NCBI GenBank assembly: GCA_019694435.1
Contig: JAIBBZ010000036.1
Location: forward strand, 1 to 56,594
DNA length: 56,594 bases
Origin: Pirellulales bacterium
Lineage (GTDB): Bacteria > Planctomycetota > Planctomycetia > Pirellulales > JAEUIK01
Reading direction: 5' to 3'
Shown here: positions 39,148 to 47,211 of the stretch, piece after piece
Numbering within the stretch: the first letter of the stretch is position 1
Layout: the number at the start of each line of letters is the position of its first letter
The notes under the pieces: model-generated
What the model was told of the DNA's origin: nothing
Seen by the model: only the letters and a program-made list of their open reading frames with translations
Database searches by the model: none
Translations under genes and position numbers: made by a program

Positions 39148-39977
39148 GCGGCTACCGGATGCAATGGCGCAATCCGGCGCCGGGGCCCGTCGACGCGGCA
39201 TTGCTGCGGCCCGATCGGCTGGCGACACTTTCCCCGACCCAGATGGCGCGCCAACGCATTTTGTGTGGCCGAGAATGGCACGACTTGGGCGAATTGTTCG
39301 TTATCGATCGCATCGCCACCGCGGATACCGCGCGCTTGGAACTCGAAGGTTGCCCGCGCTACGTCCGCCTGGCCGCCGGAATGACGGCAGGCGAACTGTT
39401 CGTCGAAGGTCATGCAGGCACGCTCGCAGCGGCCGGCCAGCGCGGCGGGACGATGACCGTTCGGGGCGACGTCGGCGATCTGGCCGGGGCGACCATGCAG
39501 GGCGGAATCTTGCGCATCGCGGGGAATGCCGGCGACCAGCTTGGCGCCCCCCTGCCCGGCACGCTGTCCGGCATGCAAGGCGGTGAGATCATCGTCGCCG
39601 GCAACACAGGCAAACAGGCGGGCCTGCGCCAACGCCGCGGGTTGATTGCCGTGGTGGGAGATGCCGACGATTACGCGGGCCATCACCTGCGCGCAGGGAC
39701 GATCGTGCTGGGGGGCGCGGCGCCCTTGCCCGGTGTGGGCATGCAACGAGGCACGATCGTCTGCCTCGCGCCTGACGTACGCGTGCCCGCGAGTTTTCGC
39801 CGAGACGGCCCCAGTTGGCCGGGATTTTGGGCCCTGCTGCGGCGTCGGTTGTTGGCGCTGGGCTTTCCTTGCGAGGACACCCCGTCTACGCAGGGGTTTG
39901 TTTCTCTCAGCGGCGATCGCCTCGGCCTCGGCCGCGGCGAAATCTTGATCGCGCAGCCGGATGGGGCGATGGTCTGA
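39144..39977 (+). CDS. fhcC: Formylmethanofuran dehydrogenase-like subunit C (FhcC)
   Basis: A 277-residue subunit made largely of repeated beta-helix turns: GTLAAAGQRGGTMTVRGDVG, LAGATMQGGILRIAGNAG, GMQGGEIIVAGNTGKQAG and IVLGGAAPLPGVGMQRG. The G-x-x-G-x-x-x-G periodicity is that of the C-terminal GXGXG domain of glutamate synthase, shared by FwdC/FhcC. It probably holds the FhcA-FhcB-FhcD assembly together. The ATG at 39144 overlaps the fhcD stop. The operon ends here, with 48 bases to the ABC ATPase start. Members of the complex have the same order (B-A-D-C) in several bacterial Fhc loci; that ordering is from memory. Confidence 0.95.
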   Translation: MSGYRMQWRNPAPGPVDAALLRPDRLATLSPTQMARQRILCGREWHDLGELFVIDRIATADTARLELEGCPRYVRLAAGMTAGELFVEGHAGTLAAAGQRGGTMTVRGDVGDLAGATMQGGILRIAGNAGDQLGAPLPGTLSGMQGGEIIVAGNTGKQAGLRQRRGLIAVVGDADDYAGHHLRAGTIVLGGAAPLPGVGMQRGTIVCLAPDVRVPASFRRDGPSWPGFWALLRRRLLALGFPCEDTPSTQGFVSLSGDRLGLGRGEILIAQPDGAMV

Positions 39978-40025
39978 GCCACCGGATTGCAAACACTGAC
40001 GGGGCGTTCAGGGCCAGCGGGTATA

Positions 40026-40784
40026 ATGCCACAGATGTCGACTTCCGCCGCGACTTCCGAACCGCCCTCGGCCGATTCGCGCCGTGCCGTGTTTTCGGCG
40101 CGCGAGATCACCAAGGTCTATCACATGGGCGAAGTCGACGTGCACGCGCTGCGCGGCGTCGATCTTGACCTGTTCGAAGGCGAGTTCGTTGTCTTGCTCG
40201 GGCCATCGGGCAGCGGCAAGTCGACCTTGCTGAATATCCTGGGGGGGCTCGACGTGCCCTCGTCGGGCCAGGTGCGTTACCGCGATCAGGATCTCACGGC
40301 GAGCGACGACCGGCAGTTGACGCGTTATCGGCGCGACCACGTCGGCTTCGTGTTTCAGTTCTACAACTTGATTCCCAGCCTGACCGCCTGCGAGAACGTG
40401 GCGCTGGTCACGGAGATTGCTCGCGATCCGATGTTGCCGCAAGACGCGCTGGAGCTGGTGCAATTGGGCCACCGGATCGATCACTTTCCCGCGCAGCTTT
40501 CCGGAGGTGAACAGCAGCGCGTGGCGATCGCCCGAGCCGTGGCCAAGCGCCCCGACGTGTTGTTGTGCGACGAGCCCACCGGCGCACTCGACTTTCACAC
40601 GGGCGTTGTCGTGCTCGAAGCCATTCAACGGGTAAATCTCGAGCTGGGCACCACGACGGCCGTGATCACGCACAATGCGAGCATTGCCCGGATGGCCGAT
40701 CGCGTGATCTCGATCTCCGACGGCCGGGTGCATTCGGTCGAGCACAACCAGCAGAAGCTCTCTCCGCGCGAGCTGGAGTGGTGA
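40026..40784 (+). CDS. ABC transporter ATP-binding protein (MacB/LolD type)
   Basis: A 252-residue ATPase of the MacB/LolD class. Walker A is [12 protein letters not shown] (residues 59-67), the signature is [15 protein letters not shown], Walker B is [12 protein letters not shown], and the H-loop is [17 protein letters not shown]. The start is uncertain between ATG 40026 and 40035; TATAAT at 40022-40027 overlaps the first ATG. The ATPase serves the FtsX-like permease and HlyD-type adaptor that follow on the same strand, forming a tripartite efflux or lipoprotein-export system. It resembles the fused ATPase at the left edge of the window (which carries a cNMP domain) but has no such extension. 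Confidence 0.94.
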   Translation: MPQMSTSAATSEPPSADSRRAVFSAREITKVYHMGEVDVHALRGVDLDLFEGEFVVLLGPSGSGKSTLLNILGGLDVPSSGQVRYRDQDLTASDDRQLTRYRRDHVGFVFQFYNLIPSLTACENVALVTEIARDPMLPQDALELVQLGHRIDHFPAQLSGGEQQRVAIARAVAKRPDVLLCDEPTGALDFHTGVVVLEAIQRVNLELGTTTAVITHNASIARMADRVISISDGRVHSVEHNQQKLSPRELEW

Positions 40785-40788
40785 CGCG

Positions 40789-43155
40789 ATGCTCGCTGCG
40801 CTCGATCGCAAGATGATTCGCGACGTCTGGCATATGAAGGGCCAGGTCTTGGCGATCTGCCTGGTGCTGGCCAGCGGCGTGGCGATGTTCATCCTGGCCC
40901 TGACCGCGCTCGACTCGCTCCAGATGACGCTCTCGGCCTATTGCGACCGGTACCGGCTGGGGCACGTCTTCGCGCACATGAAGCGAGCGCCGCTGGCGCT
41001 GGTCGAGCAATTGAGTGCAATTCCTGGTGTGGCCCGCGCCGAACCGCGGATCACCTTCGACGCCACGCTCGATATCGCCGGGATGACCGAGCCGGCCATC
41101 GGCCGGTTGATTTCTATTCCCGAGACGCGGCAGCCGCACCTCAACGCGCTGCACCTGCGCGAGGGGCGCTGGATCGAGCCCGGACGCGACGACGAAGTGA
41201 TCATCAGCGAGGCGTTCGCGCTGGCGCAGCGAATGCATCCGGGCGATCGCCTGGTGGCGATCCTCAACGGCCGGCGCAAGCGACTGGAGATCGTCGGCGT
41301 GGCCCTCTCGCCCGAGTACATCTACCAGATCCGCCCCGGCGACATCTTCCCCGACGACAAGCGGTTTGGGGTCATCTGGATGGGACAGCGTCCGATGGAG
41401 GCCGTCTTCGACATGGACGGCGCCTTCAACGACCTGACGATCAGCTTGATGCCCGGGGCGAGCGTCAAGGAAGTGCTGCGCCGCGTCGACCAGTTGACCG
41501 AGCCCTACGGCGGCGTGGGGGCGTTCGATCGCTCGGAACAAGTGTCGTATCGGTTCGTCCGCAATGAAATCGATCAATTGCAGTCGATGGCCATCGTCGT
41601 GCCGACAATCTTTCTCTCCGTGGCTGCTTTCCTGCTGAACGTCGTGCTCAAGCGCCTGGTCAGTACGCAGCGCGAGCAGATCGCCGCCATCAAGGCGTTC
41701 GGCTACACGCACTGGGAAGTGGGTCTGCATTACCTCAAACTCGTGCTGTTCATCGTGTTCTGCGGGGGGCTGCTGGGCACGGCCATGGGGGCCTATCTGG
41801 GCTGGAACCTCAGCCGGATGTACGCCCGCTTCTATCACTTTCCGCACCTGCAATTTCAGTTGCGCGCGCAAACCATCGTGCTCTCCGGGCTGATCGCCGT
41901 GGCGGCCGCGGTGCTGGGCACCTGGCGCGCGGTCAGCGCGGCGATCAACCTGCCGCCGGCCGAGGCGATGCGCCCCGAGCCGCCCGCGAAGTTTCGGCCC
42001 ACCGTGCTCGAGCGCCTGGGCCTGCAGCGGCTGTTCGACCAGCCGACCCGGATGATCATGCGCCATCTGGAGCGCGAGCCGATCAAGGCTGCCTTGGCCA
42101 GCTTCGGGATCGCCATGGCCGTGGCCGTGCTCGTCGTGGGCAATTTCGGTCTCGATGCGGTCAATTACATCTTTGCCGCGCAGTTCGACCTGGCGCAGCG
42201 CCAAGACATCAGCTTGACGTTCGTCGAACCACGCCCGGCGCGGGCCATCTTCGAGGCGGAACACCTGCCCGGCGTCATCCAGTCGGAAGTGTTCCGCGCA
42301 GTGCCGGTGCGGTTCCGGGCGGGCCATCGCACGCGGCTCTCCGGCATCGTGGGTCTGCCGCAACGGCCCCGTTTGAATCAGGTGATCGACGACGACTTGC
42401 GCAACGTGGTGTTGCCGCCCGAAGGCGTCGTATTGTCGACGAACCTGGCGCAGGCATTGGGTGTCGACGTGGGCGAGCCCGTCACGGTCGAGATCCTCGA
42501 GGGCGAACGACCGATTCGTTCGCTCGTCGTGGGCGCGATCGCGTCGCAGTTCATCGGTACGGCCGCCTACATGGAAATCGGCGCTTTGCACCGCTTTATG
42601 CGCGAGGGGGCCAGTGTGTCCGGCGCCTATCTGCTCACCGATCCGCTGGTCAACGACAATCTCTACCAGCAACTCAAAGAGACCCCCGGGGTGGCCAGCG
42701 TGGCACTCAAGGGGGCCGTGGTCGAGAGTTTTCGCAATACCGTGGCCGAAAACCTGTTGCGGATGCGCCTCTTTAACATTGGTTTCGCCTCGATCATTGC
42801 TTTCGGCGTGGTTTACAATAGTGCTCGGATTGCCTTGTCGGAGCGGGGGCGCGAGCTGGCGAGCTTGCGCGTACTCGGATTCACGCGTGGAGAAATCTCG
42901 TATATCCTGCTAGGCGAACTGGCCGTGCTGACCTTGGCCGCGCTGCCCGTGGGGTTGACGATCGGCTACATACTCTGCTGGTTCGCCACGACTTCGACCA
43001 ACAGCGAATTCATCTCGCTGCCGGTCGTGGTGCAGCGAGGGACGTACGCCTTTGCCGTGCTGGTGGTGTTGATCGCAGCGTTGTTCTCGGGCCTGGTCGT
43101 CCGGCGGCGACTCGATCATTTGGACCTGATTGCCGTCCTCAAAACCCGCGAATAG
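40789..43155 (+). CDS. ABC transporter permease, FtsX/MacB-like (duplicated)
   Basis: A 788-residue permease with FtsX-type organisation. An N-terminal membrane helix (LAICLVLASGVAMFILALTA) is followed by a large extracytoplasmic MacB-PCD-like domain, then helices around residues 265-400 (including VVPTIFLSVAAFLLNVVLK). A second FtsX module follows, starting with PTRMIMRHLEREPIKAAL, another extracytoplasmic domain and C-terminal helices (MRLFNIGFASIIAFGVVYNS and a three-helix set). This duplicated (8-helix) layout is typical of LolCE/MacB-related exporters larger than the 650-aa MacB. It follows the ATPase by four bases and precedes the adaptor by six, so the three are co-transcribed. The transported substrate is not evident. 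Confidence 0.92.
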   Translation: MLAALDRKMIRDVWHMKGQVLAICLVLASGVAMFILALTALDSLQMTLSAYCDRYRLGHVFAHMKRAPLALVEQLSAIPGVARAEPRITFDATLDIAGMTEPAIGRLISIPETRQPHLNALHLREGRWIEPGRDDEVIISEAFALAQRMHPGDRLVAILNGRRKRLEIVGVALSPEYIYQIRPGDIFPDDKRFGVIWMGQRPMEAVFDMDGAFNDLTISLMPGASVKEVLRRVDQLTEPYGGVGAFDRSEQVSYRFVRNEIDQLQSMAIVVPTIFLSVAAFLLNVVLKRLVSTQREQIAAIKAFGYTHWEVGLHYLKLVLFIVFCGGLLGTAMGAYLGWNLSRMYARFYHFPHLQFQLRAQTIVLSGLIAVAAAVLGTWRAVSAAINLPPAEAMRPEPPAKFRPTVLERLGLQRLFDQPTRMIMRHLEREPIKAALASFGIAMAVAVLVVGNFGLDAVNYIFAAQFDLAQRQDISLTFVEPRPARAIFEAEHLPGVIQSEVFRAVPVRFRAGHRTRLSGIVGLPQRPRLNQVIDDDLRNVVLPPEGVVLSTNLAQALGVDVGEPVTVEILEGERPIRSLVVGAIASQFIGTAAYMEIGALHRFMREGASVSGAYLLTDPLVNDNLYQQLKETPGVASVALKGAVVESFRNTVAENLLRMRLFNIGFASIIAFGVVYNSARIALSERGRELASLRVLGFTRGEISYILLGELAVLTLAALPVGLTIGYILCWFATTSTNSEFISLPVVVQRGTYAFAVLVVLIAALFSGLVVRRRLDHLDLIAVLKTRE

Positions 43156-43161
43156 TGCACC

Positions 43162-44400
43162 ATGTTGCGCAACCCGGACGGCACAAAACGGCGTCAGTGG
43201 GGCAAGCTCTTGCGCCGCACCGCGGGGATTTCCGGGGGCCTGGCCGTCGTGGCGGCGATCGTCGTGGCCATGCTGCCCCGCGCGCAACCGGTCGACATGG
43301 AACAGGTGGTCACCGGGCCGCTGGTCGTCACGGTCGACGAAGAGGGCAAGACCCGGGTGCGCGAGCGCTACATCGTCTCGGCACCGCTGATGGGCCGCAT
43401 GCAGCGCATCGAGCTCGACCCCGGTGACGAAGTTGGCGCCGGACAGACGCTGCTGGCGGTGATCGAGCCGTCGGACCCGTCGCTGCTCGATCCTCGGGCG
43501 CGGGCCGAGGCCGAGGCCCGCGTCAAAGCGGCCGAGGCCAGTGTCGAAGCGGCGCAGCCCAACTTGGAGCGTGCCAAGGCAGCGCTCGATTTTGCCCGCA
43601 ACGAGTTCGAGCGTGCCAAGCAGATGTACGAAACGAAGACGGCGCCGCTGGTCGATTTCGAGAATACGCAATTGTTGCTCCGTACGCGCGTCGAAGAATT
43701 GCGATCGGCCGAACTGGGCCAGCAAATCGCGCAATTCGAACTCGAGCAGGCCAAGGCGGCGCTGCTGCGCACCCGACCCGAAGCCGAGGCTGGCAGCGAC
43801 AATCACTTTGAAATCCGTTCGCCGATCAACGGTCGCGTGCTGCGCGTCCGTCAGGAGAGTGCTGGGATCGTCACGCCCGGCACCGAGCTGGTCGAGTTGG
43901 GCGATCCGGCCGACTTGGAGGTCGAGATCGACGTGCTGTCGAGCGATGCAGTGAAGATGCGCGTCGGCACGCGGATCATCCTCGAACAATGGGGCGGCGA
44001 CCATCCGCTGAACGCCACCGTCAAACGCATCGAACCTTCGGCCTTCACGAAGATCTCGGCGCTCGGAGTCGAGGAACAGCGCGTGTACGTCGTGGGCGAT
44101 CTGAACGACACCCTGGAAGATCGCAGCGCCCTGGGGGACGGGTTTCGCGTCGAAGCCCGCATCGTCATCTGGGAGTCGCCCCAGGTGCTTCTGGTGCCTA
44201 CCAGCGCGCTGTTCCGCCAGGGCGAAGAATGGGCCGTTTTTTGCGTTGCAGACGGACGCGCGCAAACTCGCGTGGTCAAAATTGGACATCGCAACGCCCT
44301 GCAGGCCGAGGTGGTCGAGGGCCTGCGCGAAGGCGACACCGTGATCGTGCATCCCGGGGACAGCATCAAAGATCAGATTCGCGTCCAGCGTCGGGCATAG
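43162..44400 (+). CDS. Efflux adaptor subunit, HlyD/RND-MFP type
   Basis: A 412-residue periplasmic adaptor with an N-terminal anchor (LAVVAAIVVAMLPRAQPVDM). A lipoyl-like half (MGRMQRIELDPGDEVGAGQT) is followed by a long coiled coil (ARAEAEARVKAAEASVEAAQ and the EQAKAALLRTRPEAEA helix), the second lipoyl half (EIRSPINGRVLRVRQESAGI) and a beta-barrel/membrane-proximal domain (NDTLEDRSALGDGFRVEARI). It links the FtsX-type permease to an outer-membrane channel, possibly a TolC-like protein such as the one encoded at 447-1865. That pairing is only an inference, since the genes are not linked. Confidence 0.93.
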   Translation: MLRNPDGTKRRQWGKLLRRTAGISGGLAVVAAIVVAMLPRAQPVDMEQVVTGPLVVTVDEEGKTRVRERYIVSAPLMGRMQRIELDPGDEVGAGQTLLAVIEPSDPSLLDPRARAEAEARVKAAEASVEAAQPNLERAKAALDFARNEFERAKQMYETKTAPLVDFENTQLLLRTRVEELRSAELGQQIAQFELEQAKAALLRTRPEAEAGSDNHFEIRSPINGRVLRVRQESAGIVTPGTELVELGDPADLEVEIDVLSSDAVKMRVGTRIILEQWGGDHPLNATVKRIEPSAFTKISALGVEEQRVYVVGDLNDTLEDRSALGDGFRVEARIVIWESPQVLLVPTSALFRQGEEWAVFCVADGRAQTRVVKIGHRNALQAEVVEGLREGDTVIVHPGDSIKDQIRVQRRA

Positions 44401-44414
44401 AACAAGGCGGGTCG

Positions 44415-45386
44415 ATGCGACGAACGGTGCAAGCCAGGGTGCTGTTATGGACGCTCGTCGTGCTCGCGGCAGGCGCAAACGCCTTGCGGGCCGCGGACGC
44501 CACGTCGCCGGCCGTGTCGTTTGATCAGCACGACGATCGCCTGTCGATCCGAATTGGCGATCGACAGGTAGCCGAATATCGGTGGCAGGACCCGGAGATC
44601 TCGCGGCCATACCTGTGTGATGTCTACACCACGGGCGGTTTCCGTGTGACGCGCAATCACCCCCCGGTAGCAGGTCAGGACCCCACGGATCACGACAAGT
44701 TTCACCCGGGCATCTGGCTGGCGTTCGGCGATTTGAGCGGCGCCGATTCGTGGCGCAACAAGGCCGCGATTCGCCAACTTGAAATCAGCGAACCGCCCCG
44801 GGTAGACAGTGGCGTCGGCGCGTTTGAGGTCCGTCAGGAGTATCGGAACGCTGCCGGGGACCAGGTGCTCGCCGAGGAAGCATGTCGCCGAGAGATTCGC
44901 GTGCGGGCCGAGGGCTGGCTGCTCGTGTGGAATTCGACCTTCAAGCCGCGCGGATCGGAAATCGTTTTCGGCGATCAAGAGGAACTCGGCCTCGGCGTCC
45001 GACTAGCAACTCCGCTGGCCGTCAAGCAAGGTGGCCGGATCGTCAACAGTGACGGCCTGGAGAACGAGGCGCAGGCGTGGGGCAAGCAAGCCGATTGGTG
45101 TGAATACTCCGGCGAGTTCCAGGGGCGCCGCGTCGGCGTGCTCTTGATGCCTGATCCGAACAATTTCCGGCGCTCGTGGTTCCATGCCCGCGATTACGGC
45201 TTCATCGCCGCCAACCCCTTTGGGCGGGCCGCGTTTACCGGCGGCGAACCGAGCCGCGTGGTGGTGCGTTCCGGTGAGGCTTTTTCTCTGCGTTATGCCG
45301 TCTTGATCTTCGACGAAGACCCGGCGCAGCCCTTCGATCGGGCCCGCGTGTTTCGTGACGTTGTGAAATCGTGGAGTGGCCGCTAG
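44415..45386 (+). CDS. DUF6807 (PmoA-like) family protein, exported
   Basis: A 323-residue exported protein (signal VLLWTLVVLAAGANALRA). Its core has FRVTRNHPPVAGQDPTDHDK, LAFGDLSGADSWRNKAAI and CRREIRVRAEGWLLVWNSTF, followed by DQEELGLGVRLATPLAV. These are the features of the DUF6807 family, formerly labelled PmoA. That label is historical and does not imply methane monooxygenase. Members are widespread in planctomycetes with unknown enzymatic function. The ATG at 44415 follows GCGGG; it is 14 bases downstream of the adaptor stop, so it may be the last gene of the same transcript. I can say only that it is secreted. Confidence 0.8.
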   Translation: MRRTVQARVLLWTLVVLAAGANALRAADATSPAVSFDQHDDRLSIRIGDRQVAEYRWQDPEISRPYLCDVYTTGGFRVTRNHPPVAGQDPTDHDKFHPGIWLAFGDLSGADSWRNKAAIRQLEISEPPRVDSGVGAFEVRQEYRNAAGDQVLAEEACRREIRVRAEGWLLVWNSTFKPRGSEIVFGDQEELGLGVRLATPLAVKQGGRIVNSDGLENEAQAWGKQADWCEYSGEFQGRRVGVLLMPDPNNFRRSWFHARDYGFIAANPFGRAAFTGGEPSRVVVRSGEAFSLRYAVLIFDEDPAQPFDRARVFRDVVKSWSGR

Positions 45387-45400
45387 GCGCGAGGGCCCGC

Positions 45401-46189
45401 ATGGCACCGAGCGTGCTCGAGCAGATTTGGATATATCCGATCAAGTCGCTCGACGGTGTGCGAGTCGACGCGGCCGCGGTCTTGCCGAGCGGCGCACTGG
45501 CCCACGACCGACGCTGGGCGCTCGTCGATGCCGCGGGGCCCGAACCGCGGCCGTTCGTGAATGCGAAACAAACGGCGCGGATTCATGCCCTGCGCGCCCA
45601 GTTCGAGCTCGACTGCCGCAAGGTTCGTCTGCAGGGCGACGGGCGGGAATTCCAAGGGACGATTGATGCGCCGGAATCGCTGGCCTGGCTGTCGGCGTTC
45701 TTCGGCCGCGAAGTCGGGCTCGTCGAGAATGCTGCGACAGGCTGGCCCGACGATACCGAAGCCTCGGGGCCGACGATCGTGTCGCGGGGCACGCTAGCAA
45801 GCGTCGGCGAATGGTTCGAGGGTTGGGCGACCGAGGAAGCGACGCGGCGGTTCCGTCCCAACCTGGTGCTCGCGATCGATGAGCCCTTTTGGGAAGACCG
45901 GCTGTACGGCCCAGGCGTGGCGACCGTGCGGTTTCGAATCGGTGCGGTCGAGTTCGAAGGCACGAATCCGTGCCAGCGCTGTGTCGTGCCGAGCCGGCAG
46001 CCCCAAACGGGGATCATCACAAGCGGTTTTGCCCGCCGCTTTGCCGAGCAGCGCGAGGCCACCTTGCCAGGCTGGGCGGCGCGCGATCGGTTCGACCATT
46101 TCTACCGGCTGACCGTGAATACGCGCCTGGCGCCTGGCTGCAGCGGCGGCACCATTCGATGCGGCGACCGAATTGAGATTGTCGAGTAG
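45401..46189 (+). CDS. MOSC domain protein with N-terminal beta-barrel
   Basis: A 262-residue protein of the MOSC (molybdenum cofactor sulfurase C-terminal) family. The N-terminal MOSC_N barrel begins IWIYPIKSLDGVRVDAAAV and includes HDRRWALVDAAG. The MOSC domain contains RFRPNLVLAIDEPFWEDRL and the Cys motif TNPCQRCVVPSRQPQTG, in which the Cys-x-x-Cys region binds the sulfur/molybdopterin. The family includes the YcbX and mARC-like Moco proteins involved in reduction of N-hydroxylated compounds; whether this one needs Moco is unknown. The start has GAGGG 5 bases upstream. It lies 14 bases after the DUF6807 stop. Confidence 0.9.
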   Translation: MAPSVLEQIWIYPIKSLDGVRVDAAAVLPSGALAHDRRWALVDAAGPEPRPFVNAKQTARIHALRAQFELDCRKVRLQGDGREFQGTIDAPESLAWLSAFFGREVGLVENAATGWPDDTEASGPTIVSRGTLASVGEWFEGWATEEATRRFRPNLVLAIDEPFWEDRLYGPGVATVRFRIGAVEFEGTNPCQRCVVPSRQPQTGIITSGFARRFAEQREATLPGWAARDRFDHFYRLTVNTRLAPGCSGGTIRCGDRIEIVE

Positions 46190-46251
46190 CGTCTGCCTGC
46201 GGAGAATGGCTTGGCGTTCTTCACCAGTCCAGGCCGCAGCCGCAATTGCCA

Positions 46252-46629
46252 ATGCGTTGTCCCCAGTGTCATCGCGAGAACAAGGCCGACGCGTCGATGT
46301 GTCGCCACTGCGGCGCGCGGTTGGAGCCCGATGTTCAGGAGGACGTTCCGGCGTCGAAGCCGTCGCGGGCCGATCTGCCCGCCTGGCAGGCCACCGCATT
46401 GACGATGTTCGAGCAGGGGCGCGTGATCGATGCGATCAAGGCCTGCCGCGCCGAGACCGGGCTTGGTCTGAAGGAAGCCAAGGAAGCCGTCGAACGACTG
46501 GCCGCCGAGCACGGCTTGTCGGACGTCGTCCGTCGGCAGCAGCGCACGCAAACCTTGGGCTGCATGATTCTGGCCGTCGTGGGCGTATCGCTGATCGCGT
46601 CGTTTGTTTGGCTCAGCATCCGCGGCTGA
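46252..46629 (+). CDS. Zinc-ribbon/ribosomal L7-L12-like membrane protein (125 aa)
   Basis: A 125-residue protein with three parts. Residues 3-20 form a zinc ribbon (CPQC at 3-6 and CRHC at 17-20). Residues 56-83 (GRVIDAIKACRAETGLGLKE and following EAVERL) resemble the C-terminal domain of ribosomal protein L7/L12, whose signature is K-x-x-x-x-x-T-G-L-G-L-K-E-A-K. Residues 102-122 (LGCMILAVVGVSLIASFVWL) form a single membrane helix at the C-terminus. I know of similar short bacterial proteins only as uncharacterised. The L7/L12 domain on a membrane-anchored zinc-ribbon protein may bind a translation GTPase or a ribosome, but that is speculative. The start at 46252 has no clear ribosome-binding site, and a TTG at 46246 is possible. 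Confidence 0.7.
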   Translation: MRCPQCHRENKADASMCRHCGARLEPDVQEDVPASKPSRADLPAWQATALTMFEQGRVIDAIKACRAETGLGLKEAKEAVERLAAEHGLSDVVRRQQRTQTLGCMILAVVGVSLIASFVWLSIRG

Positions 46630-46676
46630 TCGGCGGCGCTCGCCGGAATCAACATCAACGCAAGGACGAGATCGAC

Positions 46677-47126
46677 ATGCCAGGCGACGTGTTGCATATC
46701 GACAAAGGCGCAGGCGCGCTCTACCGGGTGCTCGGCGGCGATGTCATCTATTGCAAGCTCGTCGGCAGCGATACGGGTGGCGCTTTCAGCGTGTTCGAGA
46801 CGATCGTACCGCCGCAAGGAGGGCCGCCGCCGCACGTTCATCACCGCGAAGACGAAACGTTTTATGTCGTCGAAGGGCAATTCGAGTTTTCGGTTTCCGG
46901 CCGCACGATCAGCGCTGGGCCGGGGGCTGTCGTCTATGCGCCACGCGATCTGCCCCATCGATTTCAGAACGATTCCGCCACGCCCGGGAAGATGCTGGTC
47001 ATCGCCTGCCCGGCGGGGATCGAGCATTTCTTTGCCGAGCTATCTCAGTTCCCCGCGACCGGGCCGCCCGAAGTCGAGAAGCTGCAAGCGCTCGCTCTTC
47101 GCTACGGGCTCGAGTTATTTCTGTAG
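46677..47126 (+). CDS. Cupin domain-containing protein
   Basis: A 149-residue cupin. The two cupin motifs are HVHHREDETFYVVEGQFEF (G-x5-H-x-H-x3-4-E-x6-G) and PGAVVYAPRDLPHRFQN (G-x5-P-x-G-like, H-x3-N). The spacing of about 20 residues between them is typical, and the His residues suggest a metal-binding beta-barrel. Substrate and partner are unknown. The start ATG has AAGGA at 15-11 bases upstream; the preceding frame (open to 46173) overlaps the zinc-ribbon gene and is not used. The gene follows on the same strand, 47 bases after the L7/L12-like gene. Confidence 0.9.
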   Translation: MPGDVLHIDKGAGALYRVLGGDVIYCKLVGSDTGGAFSVFETIVPPQGGPPPHVHHREDETFYVVEGQFEFSVSGRTISAGPGAVVYAPRDLPHRFQNDSATPGKMLVIACPAGIEHFFAELSQFPATGPPEVEKLQALALRYGLELFL

Positions 47127-47211
47127 CATTTATGGCGTTCGTGCCGGCGAACCAAGCTGCGCAGCTGCGTGTCTGTGGGTTGCCTAATGCACGCTTGCGA
47201 ATGATTGATCG

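Noticed and set aside
40666..42672. 668-aa minus-strand frame over the ABC permease
   Set aside because: The plus strand carries the FtsX-type permease; the antisense frame is His/Arg/Asp-rich and lacks a start context.
42910..44610. 566-aa minus-strand frame over the adaptor and DUF6807 gene
   Set aside because: Crosses two genes with confirmed domains; no family resemblance.
44415..45386. Methane monooxygenase subunit (PmoA) reading of the DUF6807 protein
   Set aside because: The older PmoA family name is a label only; the protein is a soluble exported protein, lacks the membrane helices of particulate methane monooxygenase and has no pmoB/pmoC neighbour.
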